Source of the DNA: Leptolyngbya sp. Heron Island J
GTDB lineage: Bacteria > Cyanobacteriota > Cyanobacteriia > Phormidesmidales > Phormidesmidaceae
Assembly (NCBI RefSeq): GCF_000482245.1
Contig: NZ_AWNH01000008.1
Location: forward strand, 62,001-126,000
Direction: 5' to 3'
Length of the DNA: 64,000 nt
Positions 26,148 through 35,034 of the stretch are shown in pieces. The notes under the pieces are model-generated. The model made no database searches. It was not told where the DNA came from and saw nothing but the letters and a program-made list of their open reading frames with translations. Both the position numbers and the translations under genes were made by a program. The stretch's first letter is position 1; every line of letters starts with the position of its first letter.

Positions 26148-27542
26148 ATGGTAAAACTACCTAAAATCTATCACCCCAAGACCTGCTCTCCTGTACTACA
26201 GTTTTTTAACCAGGCAGGTTGGCGATTTCTATTTGCCCCAGTGGACATCGCTATTCTCGTCTACGTTCGCATTGCGTTTGGTGGCATCATGCTTTGGGAA
26301 GTGTGGCGCTATTTTGACAAGGGTTGGATTGCTCGCTACTGGATCGACCCGATTCTTAATTTTCCCTACTTTGGCTTTGAGTGGTTCCATCCCTGGCCAG
26401 GGCAGGGAATGTACCTGCACTTTATCGGTCTGGGCATTCTGGCCAGCTTCATCGCATTAGGTTTTTGGTATCGTGCCAGTACGGTACTGTTTTTCCTAGG
26501 ATTTACCTACATGTTTCTCCTGGAGAAAGCTCGGTACCTCAACCATTTTTATTTGATCTGCCTAATTAGCTTTCTACTAATTTTTATTCCCGCCCATCGT
26601 GCTTTTTCCATTGATGCCTGGCGGCGTCCTGGCATGCGGACATCAACAGCCCCTGCCTGGACCCTATGGCTTTTACGAATCCAAATCGGTATTCCTTATT
26701 TTTATGGTGGTTTAGCCAAAATTAACGGCGATTGGTTACAGGGGGAACCCATGCGCATGTGGATGGCAGAACGCATGGATTTTCCGCTGATTGGTTCGTT
26801 GTTTACTCAGGAGTGGATGGTTTATTTTCTGAGTTATGGGGGACTGTTGCTGGATGTATTGGTGGTGCCGTTTTTAGTGTGGCGACGCACGCGAGTCTAT
26901 GCATTTGGGGCTTCCTTAGTCTTTCACCTGATGAATGTACAGCTATTTAATATTGGTATTTTTCCGTGGTTTATGATTGCGGCTACGGCCATCTTTTTCT
27001 CCCCTGACTGGCCTCGACGATTGGTGAAACAGCGGAGTTGCGATCGCAACCAGGCTCCACCAGCTCGCCTCACCCCGAGGCATAGGCTGATACTAACGCT
27101 GCTAGGCATTTATCTGTTTCTACAGCTAGTGCTTCCCTTCCGTCACTATCTTTATCCAGGCGATGCCAACTGGACCGAAGAAGGCCATCGGTTTGCCTGG
27201 CACATGAAGCTGAGAGATAAAAACACTGATATCAGATTTGTGATTACCAACAAGCTGGATGGTACAGTCAGCCATCTAGACCCAGACGATTTTATGCCTC
27301 GCTGGCAGGTGCGCAAGATGGCCGCTCGACCAGACATGATTTTGCAGCTTAGCCATATTATTGCTGAGGACGTTGGTGGGGCTGATCAAGACTCTATTGA
27401 AGTGAGAGCAGAAGCCTTAGCATCCCTGAATGGCCGAGAAAAACAACTGCTGATTGATCCAACCGTGGATTTGTCGAAAGAACACCAGTCGTTATTGCCA
27501 GCAGATTGGATCTTACCGTTAGAAACACCTTTGAACGAATAA
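26148..27542 (+). CDS. HTTM-domain (vitamin-K-dependent carboxylase-like) membrane protein
   Basis: 464 residues with about seven hydrophobic helices in the first ~310 residues, then a soluble C-terminal part. The helical region has the HTTM hallmark segments: ARIAFG-like opening (YVRIAFGGIMLWEVWRY), LEKARYLNHFYLICL, WLLRIQIGIPYFYGGLAKIN, DWLQGEPMRMW and VFHLMN. The bacterial HTTM family is related to gamma-glutamyl carboxylase, but the reaction in most bacteria is unknown. The C-terminal section (WHMKLRDKNTDIRFVI) resembles the lumenal domain that follows HTTM in carboxylase-like members. Monocistronic here. The start at 26148 is preceded by no strong ribosome-binding site. Confidence 0.85.
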   Translation: MVKLPKIYHPKTCSPVLQFFNQAGWRFLFAPVDIAILVYVRIAFGGIMLWEVWRYFDKGWIARYWIDPILNFPYFGFEWFHPWPGQGMYLHFIGLGILASFIALGFWYRASTVLFFLGFTYMFLLEKARYLNHFYLICLISFLLIFIPAHRAFSIDAWRRPGMRTSTAPAWTLWLLRIQIGIPYFYGGLAKINGDWLQGEPMRMWMAERMDFPLIGSLFTQEWMVYFLSYGGLLLDVLVVPFLVWRRTRVYAFGASLVFHLMNVQLFNIGIFPWFMIAATAIFFSPDWPRRLVKQRSCDRNQAPPARLTPRHRLILTLLGIYLFLQLVLPFRHYLYPGDANWTEEGHRFAWHMKLRDKNTDIRFVITNKLDGTVSHLDPDDFMPRWQVRKMAARPDMILQLSHIIAEDVGGADQDSIEVRAEALASLNGREKQLLIDPTVDLSKEHQSLLPADWILPLETPLNE

Positions 27543-27610
27543 CTGTACTGGGTGGATGAGTGATGGGGTAACGAGATAATTATTTAAGCGCGGAAGCCTA
27601 AGCGGCCCCT

Positions 27611-27722
27611 GAGCGAAGTCGTTGGCATAGCCTTCCCGAAGGGAATAGGGAACGCTGGCTGATACCGTTGGCTAACTCCGTTGGAGACGCTGCGCGAACG
27701 ACTTCGCTCAGCCAACGGTATC
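27611..27722. repeat. Interlaced inverted repeats upstream of CRISPR leader
   Basis: Two pairs of perfect 13-base arms overlap. GAGCGAAGTCGTT (27611-27623) pairs with AACGACTTCGCTC (27697-27709), and GATACCGTTGGCT (27661-27673) pairs with AGCCAACGGTATC (27710-27722). Both pairs cannot form at once. The middle (ATAGCCTTCCCGAAGGGAAT) is a short repeat type common in cyanobacterial intergenic DNA. Confidence 0.65.
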
Positions 27723-27742
27723 GGTGGGACAGTTATCTTTAG

Positions 27743-28098
27743 GGGCGTTTTAAGCGTCAGGGGTGGTCATATTTGGGTTGCCTATGGGCTGTTGCTATAG
27801 GTTATGCTGAAGGGTAGGTGAAGCGTGATCTTCTTGGTCAAAACTGCCCTGCGCGGATGGGAGGCGGTTTTGGTAACGACTCTGACTGAAGTATATGAAA
27901 CCCTTGCTGCATAAGCGCTTGGTGCTTTTTGGATGTTTTTTAGGTTCGCGCAAATGCTAAAGCATAGTCAGGTCAAGGGTTTGAAGGATTAAGGGAATCT
28001 GAAAAATTGTGGTTTTACGGATATGGCGGTTAGAATATAGATGCTTCGCGCAAATGGACCTTGAAAACTTAATGCAGCCAGCGTTTCAATTGGCTGCC
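27743..28098 (+). promoter_or_regulatory. Putative CRISPR leader
   Basis: About 350 bp without a gene, directly upstream of the first repeat. The 12-mer TTCGCGCAAATG occurs twice exactly 100 bp apart (27945-27956, 28045-28056), the second copy 42 bp before the first repeat. Direction follows from the repeat end ATTGAAAC, the usual 5' handle of mature crRNAs, which implies transcription to the right. Confidence 0.6.
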
Positions 28099-29077
28099 GT
28101 CACAATCAACCACTTCCCCTAACGGGGATTGAAACAGCTAACCGCAGATCAATACCAGCAGGATAGAGAGTCACAATCAACCACTTCCCCTAACGGGGAT
28201 TGAAACAGAACTCGATGGGTAAACCCAGGTGAACGAATGCGCGTCACAATCAACCACTTCCCCTAACGGGGATTGAAACCAATACAGCAAACCCTTAGAC
28301 CTGACACGGAAGGAAGTCACAATCAACCACTTCCCCTAACGGGGATTGAAACCCACTCACTGAACTCCTTGCCTCCGTTGTTGTAGACGTCACAATCAAC
28401 CACTTCCCCTAACGGGGATTGAAACTCCTCATTTGGTAGCTAGCCTTGCTAATCCTTCTGTCACAATCAACCACTTCCCCTAACGGGGATTGAAACGTCG
28501 TTAGCCCGCAAGCCAAGGATAACGCAGGCCACGTCACAATCAACCACTTCCCCTAACGGGGATTGAAACTCCCTAGTAGGGCAGGTGAGTGAGTTTGAGT
28601 TACGTCACAATCAACCACTTCCCCTAACGGGGATTGAAACACGCTAAAACGTTCTAATGCCGATTGAAACTCTGCCTGTCACAATCAACCACTTCCCCTA
28701 ACGGGGATTGAAACATGATTGCAAGGCGAATCGGATCACCGAGTGCTTTGTCACAATCAACCACTTCCCCTAACGGGGATTGAAACTTCTTGGCTGATAG
28801 GGTGAAATAGTTCTCAAGAAGTCACAATCAACCACTTCCCCTAACGGGGATTGAAACACCTGGCAGTTTGACACACGTTGTTACGATGTTTTAGTCACAA
28901 TCAACCACTTCCCCTAACGGGGATTGAAACAATCCCACCAACCCTAAGTATCTTTTAATCAGAGGGTCACAATCAACCACTTCCCCTAACGGGGATTGAA
29001 ACAACAAAGAATGTGTTTATTGCGTTTAATTCGGCTGTTCGTCACAATCAACCACTTCCCCTAACGGGGATTGAAAC
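28099..29077 (+). CRISPR. CRISPR array, 14 repeats and 13 spacers, no cas genes nearby
   Basis: The 37-bp repeat begins GTCACAATCAACCAC and ends AACGGGGATTGAAAC, with an internal CCCCTAACGGGG stem. Copies start at 28099, 28170, 28243, 28316, 28389, 28460, 28533, 28604, 28678, 28750, 28821, 28894, 28966 and 29041, and all look identical, including the last. Spacers are 34-38 bp. This repeat class in cyanobacteria goes with subtype I-D or type III systems, but no cas gene is within the window, so subtype is inference. After the last repeat a lone GTCACAA at 29119 may be a decayed repeat start. Spacer 8 (28641-28677) itself contains GATTGAAAC, the repeat's own end. Confidence 0.98.
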
Positions 29078-29242
29078 GAGTACTATGTAGCAGCGTAATA
29101 AGTGAGAAATAATGAGAGGTCACAAGGGTACATCTCAACTTTGCGCTAGGCATAATCACAACTTGACTTTGTCGATCATCCTAACTGGGCCACCTTTTGC
29201 ATAAACACTAAGCGCTAGTAACTACGACAGCTTTTTCAGAAC

Positions 29243-29875
29243 TCACTGACAGTTCGCCAACGCCTCAATATCTGCCCTGACAATCTTCTCCAGATTCCGC
29301 GTAATTTTTACCCCATCCCAATCCCACCAAGCAATCTCCAGCAAAGCTGCAATCACCGACGGCTCAAATCGTGGTCGAATCATTTTAGCCGGATTACCAC
29401 CAACAATCGTATAAGGCTCCACATCTTTGACCACAACAGACTGGGCCGCAATAATCGCCCCATGGCCCACCTGTACCCCAGGCATAATCATCGCTTCGTG
29501 GCCAATCCAAACATCGTTGCCAACCACCGTATCGCCTTTATAAGTCACCTCATCCTCTTCAGGCGTTACCTTCTCCCAACCATGGCCAAAAATGTTAAAC
29601 GGATAGGTAGAAAACCCACTCATCCGGTGGTTCGCACCATTCATAATGAACCTGACACCTCTGGCAATGGCACAAAATTTACCAATTATTAACCGATCGC
29701 CAACAAAGGGAAAATGGTATAGCACATTGCGCTCAAAGTTTTCCGAATCCTCTGGATCGTCATAATAGGTGTAGTCACCAATAATAATATTAGGATTTGA
29801 CACCGTATTTTTAATAAAACAGATCTGTGGAAATCCCTCCATGGGATGCTTGTTGTTGGGGTCAGCGCCGTGCAT
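29243..29875 (-). CDS. CatB/Vat-type hexapeptide acetyltransferase
   Basis: 210 residues of the xenobiotic O-acetyltransferase class: left-handed beta-helix hexapeptide repeats (VVGNDVWIGHEAMIMPGVQVGHGAIIAAQSVV), the extended loop with the catalytic His (NGANHRMSGFSTYPF), and the C-terminal helix after PAKMIRPRF. Enzymes of this group acetylate chloramphenicol or streptogramin A using acetyl-CoA, but environmental members often have unknown small substrates, so resistance should not be assumed. Monocistronic, convergent with the CRISPR array. Start at 29875; ribosome-binding site weak. Confidence 0.88.
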   Translation of the reverse strand: MHGADPNNKHPMEGFPQICFIKNTVSNPNIIIGDYTYYDDPEDSENFERNVLYHFPFVGDRLIIGKFCAIARGVRFIMNGANHRMSGFSTYPFNIFGHGWEKVTPEEDEVTYKGDTVVGNDVWIGHEAMIMPGVQVGHGAIIAAQSVVVKDVEPYTIVGGNPAKMIRPRFEPSVIAALLEIAWWDWDGVKITRNLEKIVRADIEALANCQ

Positions 29876-30084
29876 CTATTGCTACATCCTTAAGTTATGA
29901 GCCAGTCGACTATTTTAGTCGATACTCACCCTTACGGGACAATATGCAGCAGCTGACCCTTTAAACATTGTTCGCCTCTAGAACCGGAGTTTTTCGTATT
30001 AATATCAGAGGCATTACTGATCCCTAGTACCCGATGGGAGAAAAAACGACATATCCCCTAACCTTCGCCTCGCCTCTGCCGTCT

Positions 30085-31230
30085 ATGTCTCTGCGTATCG
30101 CTCTGCTCACCTATGCCACTAAACCCCGTGGCAGTGTCATCCATACCTTGGAACTTGCCGAAGCGCTCACTGAACTGGGTCACCAGGCTTCTGTTTTTGC
30201 CCTCGATAAAGACGGTCAGGGCTTTCATCGTCCGACGTCGTTTAAAGCCTGGCCTGTGTCTGCGACCCCTTGTAATGCAGGCATCGACCAGCTGATCCAA
30301 CAACGTATTGGTGAATTTGTTAACTTTTTTCAGCATCATCCGCACCGCTACGATATCTACCACGCCCAGGACTGCCTCAGTGCCAATGCTCTAGCTATCC
30401 TCAAACAGCAGGGTCAGATTCCCCACTTTGTACGCACTGTCCACCACATCGAAGATTTTCAAAGCCCCTATCTCCAAACCTGTCAGGAGAAGTCGATCCA
30501 TCAGCCTAAGCGTTGTCTTTGTGTGAGTGATGTATGGCAGCGAGTACTGGCACAAGCCTATGGCATTCAGGCTCATCGGGTCATTAACGGTGTAAGTCAC
30601 CGATTCTCGGCCCAGCCCGATGGGTCCGAGGCCGCTTTAGCCAATGTCTATGGCATCGGACGTGGCCCTGTGTTTTTAACCGTCGGTGGGATTGAACCGC
30701 GCAAAAACTCCATTAATTTGCTGAAAGCGTTTTACCAGGTTAGGCAGGTGGAACCTGAGGCTCAGCTGGTGATTGCAGGTGGGGCCACGCTGTTTGACTA
30801 TCAAGACTATCGGCACGAGTTTATGGAGTTAGTGGAGGCCTATAGCCTGGCCGACGGACTCGTGCTACCGGGGGTAGTACCTGATGCGGATCTACCAGCC
30901 CTCTACCGATTGGCTGATGTATTTGTATTCCCGTCTGTGCAAGAAGGGTGGGGGCTGGTGGTGTTAGAAGCGATCGCATCTGGCCTGCCAGTACTTACCT
31001 CTAACCAAGCGCCGTTTACGGAGTTTTTGTCAGAGCAGGATGCGATGTTGGTAGAGCCTGGGAATGTGGATGCGATCGCATCCGCTATGTTGACTCTACT
31101 CAATACCGATATCGCCCAAACCCTGATCGACCATAGCCGTCCTATTGTTGAGCGCTATAGCTGGCAACAATCCGCTAAGATGCACCTGGAGCTTTATGGT
31201 GAGTTAGCTGCTGAGTCAACTCAGGACTGA
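30085..31230 (+). CDS. MSMEG_0565-family glycosyltransferase (GT4 fold)
   Basis: 381 residues from the ATG at 30085, chosen because family members begin close to MxLRIALLTYxTKPRG; a 17-residue upstream extension is unlikely. The N-terminal Rossmann half has PRGSVIHTLELAEAL and the DIYHAQDCLSANAL segment. The C-terminal half has the donor-site features GGIEPRKNSINLL, PGVVPDADLPALYRLADVFVFPS and EGWGLVVLEAIASGLPVL. In many bacteria this family is encoded with the Nit1C nitrilase cluster; the MSMEG_0570 gene of that cluster is also here. The 3' end overlaps the convergent amidohydrolase gene by 56 bp. Acceptor unknown. Confidence 0.87.
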   Translation: MSLRIALLTYATKPRGSVIHTLELAEALTELGHQASVFALDKDGQGFHRPTSFKAWPVSATPCNAGIDQLIQQRIGEFVNFFQHHPHRYDIYHAQDCLSANALAILKQQGQIPHFVRTVHHIEDFQSPYLQTCQEKSIHQPKRCLCVSDVWQRVLAQAYGIQAHRVINGVSHRFSAQPDGSEAALANVYGIGRGPVFLTVGGIEPRKNSINLLKAFYQVRQVEPEAQLVIAGGATLFDYQDYRHEFMELVEAYSLADGLVLPGVVPDADLPALYRLADVFVFPSVQEGWGLVVLEAIASGLPVLTSNQAPFTEFLSEQDAMLVEPGNVDAIASAMLTLLNTDIAQTLIDHSRPIVERYSWQQSAKMHLELYGELAAESTQD

Positions 31231-32470
31231 ACCGTATGCTTTGGGCGTGAGTCTCGGCAACAATTTTTCCACCTTTAATGACGGTGCGCTCTATGGGCAC
31301 CATGCTGATGGTTTCAGAAGCCGATTTGGCATTAATTAAAACCAAATCGGCAATATTACCAGGCGCAACCCCGTAGTTTTGAACACCGATAGCCTTAGCA
31401 GCAGCGGTTGTCGCCATCTCTAAACATTGAATATGGCTTTTTGCAGTCCCCAACTGCAGCGTTTGAGCCAGTAGCGTACAAATTTTTAACACATCGCCAT
31501 CACCAAAGGGGGTAAACAGGTTTTGGATATTATTGGTAGCGACACCAACGGTAACGCCATAATTCATTAGTGTATGAATCGGAGCCACCCCGCGTCGTAC
31601 ATTGTGTGTATCTTTACGCCCCATCATATAAAGATCGGTAGCAGGCAACGCCAAAATTGAAATGCCCGCATCACACAGCATTACAGCCATTTCCTGTAAA
31701 GCCGGAGGAGGCAGACCAGCCAGTTTTGTCATATGCCCTAAACAAACACGCCCCTGCCAACCTCGCTTTAAGGTTTCTGCGACAACTGTAGGTAACAACA
31801 ATGGTGCATCATCATCCAAAAAATCTAGATGAAAATCAACATCGCAGTCAAACTCCTGGGCCAGGTCAAAAATGATGCGAATATTTTGTTCAGGCTCTGG
31901 ATCGACATAGGGGGCAGACCCAATCACATCCCCTCCCAGGGTCATCGCCCGTTGCAGCAAGTCAACCGTACCCGGCTGATTGGTAATCCCTTCCTGGGCA
32001 AAGACCGCCAGCTGTAGCGTTAGGCCCCAGGCATATTCTTGCTTGAGCGGCACCAATGCCTCCATCGCCGTGAGCTGCAGCATCGGGTCAACTTCTACAT
32101 GGCTGCGCATTAGGGTGGTGCCAAAGCTAATCTCGCGTTCGATCACCTCACGAGCACGGCATTGAATATCCTCAACGGTAAAGCCGCGTTTAAGGTTGCC
32201 CGTTTCTGTTAGGGCTTCTTGAAACGTACCGGTTTGGGCAGGATGCTGAGCTAGTAACAACGCTTTGTCTAAATGCAGGTGCCCATCAACCAGGCCGGGC
32301 ATCACCAGTCTACCTTTCGCATTTAGGGTGAGCTGGGCCTCGGCCTCTATTTGGGGTGCAACCTCAGTGATGACGCCGCCTTCCATGGCGATTGACCAGC
32401 GCCCATCCTGACCAGTAAGGGCAGCGTCAACAATTTTTAGCGTTGTTGCTACATTTGATACTTTATCCAT
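31175..32470 (-). CDS. Cytosine-deaminase-like amidohydrolase
   Basis: 431 residues of the amidohydrolase superfamily, CodA-like branch. Metal ligands can be read as HxH in VDGHLHLDK, His in HVEVDP, then DVDFHLDFLDD, His in CLGHMTKL and the Asp in LPATDLYMMGR. The ends form the small beta-sandwich typical of the fold (NAKGRLVMPG, VIKGGKIVAE). It would deaminate or hydrolyse a cyclic amide or pyrimidine-like compound in the cytoplasm; exact substrate is not predictable. It lies between two genes of the Nit1C neighbourhood and faces the MSMEG_0570 gene across a shared promoter, suggesting a common nitrogen-scavenging context. Its 3' end overlaps the glycosyltransferase's. Confidence 0.87.
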   Translation of the reverse strand: MDKVSNVATTLKIVDAALTGQDGRWSIAMEGGVITEVAPQIEAEAQLTLNAKGRLVMPGLVDGHLHLDKALLLAQHPAQTGTFQEALTETGNLKRGFTVEDIQCRAREVIEREISFGTTLMRSHVEVDPMLQLTAMEALVPLKQEYAWGLTLQLAVFAQEGITNQPGTVDLLQRAMTLGGDVIGSAPYVDPEPEQNIRIIFDLAQEFDCDVDFHLDFLDDDAPLLLPTVVAETLKRGWQGRVCLGHMTKLAGLPPPALQEMAVMLCDAGISILALPATDLYMMGRKDTHNVRRGVAPIHTLMNYGVTVGVATNNIQNLFTPFGDGDVLKICTLLAQTLQLGTAKSHIQCLEMATTAAAKAIGVQNYGVAPGNIADLVLINAKSASETISMVPIERTVIKGGKIVAETHAQSIRFSPELTQQLTHHKAPGAS

Positions 32471-32558
32471 CCCTGATTTCAGCTGTTAATGGTCTAGCAA
32501 GACTTCACTCCGGTCGAGCCTGTTATCAGAGTGAAATCGCAGTTTCCGCTATAGTATA

Positions 32559-32572
32559 GATTGATATCAATC
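32559..32572. promoter_or_regulatory. 14-bp perfect palindrome in divergent promoter
   Basis: GATTGATATCAATC lies between the divergent amidohydrolase and MSMEG_0570 genes, 37 bp before the latter's ATG. It is not an NtcA site (GTA-N8-TAC), so another dimeric regulator may act here. Confidence 0.4.
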
Positions 32573-32609
32573 ACAGTCCACCAGCTACACTCAACCTCCC
32601 CCAAGCACC

Positions 32610-32894
32610 ATGCCTGAGATCCGATTTCAGATTCAGTGGCCAGATGGTCAGCAGGAAAGCTGTTACTCCCCTTCATTAGTCGTTAAAGATTACTTTCAGG
32701 TAGGTGAGTCTTACACCATTACTGAATTTCTCAACCGGTCTCGCGAATCGCTTCAAATTGCCAGCGATCGGGTTAAAGCTAAATATGGTTTTCCCTGTAG
32801 TTTGGCCCTAGGACAGCTACAAAAAATTGAAGATGCCGCTCAACAGTATCTGAAACAACCTGACAGTAAGGTCACCGTTTTACAATTTAAGTAG
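32610..32894 (+). CDS. MSMEG_0570-family nitrogen-response protein
   Basis: 94 residues. The sequence follows the family pattern I know: a start like MPEIRFQIQWPDGQ, then CYSPSLVVKDYF, the Y..I.EFLNRSRESL helix, ASDRVKAKYGFPCSLALGQL and a terminal VTVLQF strand. In other bacteria the gene belongs to the conserved Nit1C cluster (sll0783-sll0787 type in Synechocystis) with a nitrilase, a radical SAM protein and a GNAT, induced by nitrogen limitation. None of those others is in the window, so this is a separate satellite. Molecular role unknown. Confidence 0.87.
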   Translation: MPEIRFQIQWPDGQQESCYSPSLVVKDYFQVGESYTITEFLNRSRESLQIASDRVKAKYGFPCSLALGQLQKIEDAAQQYLKQPDSKVTVLQFK

Positions 32895-32957
32895 CAGAGA
32901 ATACAGAAACTCCCTAGATCCCCATCAAGACCTCAGCTCTTTTCTTTGCTAACCCCG

Positions 32958-33272
32958 CTAGTCTGGACAGATGCGGGCGGGCAAGATGGGGCTCAACCGT
33001 CGGAACTCAGATAAATATTGCTCTAACACCACAAACTGTGGCAAGTTCAGCCGATAGTAAATCCAGCGTCCTTCTTGCCTGCCCTGGATGAGTCCTGCTT
33101 CGCGCAGGGTTTTCAGGTGAAAGGAAAGCTTAGAGGCACTAATGCCTAAATGGTTGGCAATATCGCAGGCGCATAGTTCGCGATCGCGCAATAGCTCAAT
33201 CACCTGTAAGCGATAAGGTTCTGAAAATGCCTGAAAAAGCGGCAAAACATCTGTTGAAATAGCTGCTGCCAT
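32958..33272 (-). CDS. ArsR family transcriptional regulator
   Basis: 104 residues, one winged helix. It carries ELCACDI at the alpha-3 metal position, with two Cys in a CxC, and the recognition helix SASKLSFHLKTLREAGLI. There is no alpha-5 His/Asp site at the C-terminus, unlike the Zn repressor at 11625, so arsenite or another thiophilic ligand is more likely, or metal-independent control. No efflux or arsenate reductase gene is adjacent, and its target is unclear. Convergent with the MSMEG_0570 gene. Confidence 0.85.
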   Translation of the reverse strand: MAAAISTDVLPLFQAFSEPYRLQVIELLRDRELCACDIANHLGISASKLSFHLKTLREAGLIQGRQEGRWIYYRLNLPQFVVLEQYLSEFRRLSPILPARICPD

Positions 33273-33503
33273 AACCCTTATTAGATTTATCAGTGATCAT
33301 AGCCCTTTAGAAGAAGACTTAACCACTAGCCGATCTAATCGATCATAAAAGGTATGACTCTACACATTACCTGAACCACACATTTCATGCAGAACCATAT
33401 ACCACATCATTGCTTAATAAAATTTAAAGATTTATTATTCCTGTTATGAAGATGTGAACTCAGGAAATTGAAGTGCCCTGTATTCTTATAAAAGGACTTC
33501 AGC

Positions 33504-33851
33504 ATGTTTAAGAAAGACTTTAAGGTCGGCAGAAAGCTCTTATTAGGGGCTGTTGTTATTTCAGTAATTTCATTGGGTTGCAGTAGTTCCGAAGACGTTG
33601 AAATACTCCAATCTGGTACATTTGGTGGCCCGCCAGCATTGAAAGTATCGATGTTTGATGCGAAGAACCCAGATCCAACAGAAGCGGGTGAGATTCTCCT
33701 AGCTCAAATTGGAACAGATGTAATTTTTCAGGAAGAATATCCTGATGGGAAGTGGGTCAAAGTTGAAATACGCAATATGAAGCTTTGGGTTGACAAAGGT
33801 AGTTTGCAGTGTACAGAGTTTAACTTGGGGCATTCTTGCACCCTCAAATAA
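33504..33851 (+). CDS. Small predicted lipoprotein with SH3-like fold
   Basis: 115 residues. A lipoprotein signal ends in SLGC (Cys ~26), after KKDFKVGRKLLLG. The mature part has short strands (TDVIFQEEYPDGKWVKVEIRNMKLWVDKGSLQC) suggestive of a bacterial SH3 domain, with a Cys pair near the end that could form a disulfide. An AAAGGA site precedes the ATG. It lies tail to tail with the caspase gene. No function assigned. Confidence 0.65.
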   Translation: MFKKDFKVGRKLLLGAVVISVISLGCSSSEDVEILQSGTFGGPPALKVSMFDAKNPDPTEAGEILLAQIGTDVIFQEEYPDGKWVKVEIRNMKLWVDKGSLQCTEFNLGHSCTLK

Positions 33852-33909
33852 GTAAAGAAAATTAGTTAGAGGAATCCGTGCGTCTACCCTCAGAGACTCT
33901 TTGTCTTCT

Positions 33910-35034
33910 TCATTTGGAACGTGTAATCGGTATACCAATCCAATCACATACTTTTGCCTCTGGAGCATACTCAATGGTAGTTGAATGATATCTTGCTCTA
34001 ACCCAAGAATTGTTGGGTCCGCCAACTCTCCATTTATAGTTTAAGGTCTGACATCCCCATTTTGTAAACAGATAAGACAGGCTTAGAAATACAGCCAGAG
34101 CATACATTGGTATCTTAAACCGTCTAACTATTCCATTTAGAAAAGTTTGACTTCTAGCAGCTCCACTATGGATAAGCGTATTCATGAGCAACCTTGTATT
34201 ATTAGAAAAGTTTGTTGTTTCAAGAATTCGAATGTTCTCTCCCCCCTGTTCTGTGTATATTTCGGGCTTTAATGTAGAAAACTGAGTTTGAATTTTCTGT
34301 TTGACATATTGATGCAGCTCATTTACAGATCCTTTACCCTTACACATACCTTCAATTAGACAACGCGTATAGGGAGATAGATCGGAAGTCATGCCACTGA
34401 AGGAGAGCTGGGTGGCACCAGATGAACTAAGAATTACTCGACCTTTTCCACCAAGTTGACTACGAATATCAACAGACGTATCATCCTTTGCTACAAACCC
34501 TTGAGGAAAAGCACCACTGAAACAACAATCTAGAATAATAACCTGGCGCTTTGACCGACACTCATTCATCAAATTATGAACAAAACTAGCTGATATAACA
34601 GAAGAGTCTATCAGGTTTCCATAGGAGTCTTTAGATGCACTTTTAGCACCCAGATATAATTTGTTGTTAATATCCTTAAAGCCGTGGCCAGAAAAGTATA
34701 AAAGCACCAAATCATTTTCACCACGATTTGCAAACAGCTCATACATGGCTTGTTGCATCTGAGATGAATCGGGATTCTCAAGTAATGGTAAAACTTGGTC
34801 AAACTTGCCAAGGGATGGAGCAGAGAGTACAGTCTGCATCGCTTGAGCGTCTTTAACTGCCCCAGGGAGCTCTGCAAAACCGGAGTCATACTCACTGACA
34901 CCAACTAGTAAGGCAACTTTGCTAACGCTTGACGGTGCTGAATTAGCAGCATGCTGCCACGACTCTGCTGAAGAATTAGATGATAGAGCCGTGGCGGCTA
35001 CTTTCCCGGCAGCTTTGCTTTTACCTTCTCCCAA
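33910..35034 (-). CDS. Caspase-like (metacaspase/peptidase C14) protein with C-terminal TM
   Basis: 374 residues. The p20-like domain (~38-260) starts KVALLVGVSEYD and shows the catalytic His in YFSGHGF (H117) and Cys in LDCCFSGAF (C171, pattern D-x-C-x-S-G). The p10-like part (VILSSSGATQLSF, SPYTRCLIEGM) follows. A single helix at ~305-325 (MYALAVFLSLSYLFTKWG) could tether it to a membrane, and a ~50-residue tail follows. Metacaspases cleave after Arg/Lys and in bacteria are linked to stress, cell death and conflict systems. The first 37 bases overlap the coiled-coil gene, so the pair is probably coupled. The N-terminal ~35 residues are low complexity, so a later start is possible. Confidence 0.88.
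   Translation of the reverse strand: MGEGKSKAAGKVAATALSSNSSAESWQHAANSAPSSVSKVALLVGVSEYDSGFAELPGAVKDAQAMQTVLSAPSLGKFDQVLPLLENPDSSQMQQAMYELFANRGENDLVLLYFSGHGFKDINNKLYLGAKSASKDSYGNLIDSSVISASFVHNLMNECRSKRQVIILDCCFSGAFPQGFVAKDDTSVDIRSQLGGKGRVILSSSGATQLSFSGMTSDLSPYTRCLIEGMCKGKGSVNELHQYVKQKIQTQFSTLKPEIYTEQGGENIRILETTNFSNNTRLLMNTLIHSGAARSQTFLNGIVRRFKIPMYALAVFLSLSYLFTKWGCQTLNYKWRVGGPNNSWVRARYHSTTIEYAPEAKVCDWIGIPITRSK

Noticed and set aside
29119-29155. Fifteenth CRISPR repeat
   Set aside because: Only the first seven bases match; the rest is unrelated.
29243-29875. Antibiotic-resistance gene
   Set aside because: The fold is shared with many acetyltransferases of other function; sequence by eye does not show drug specificity.
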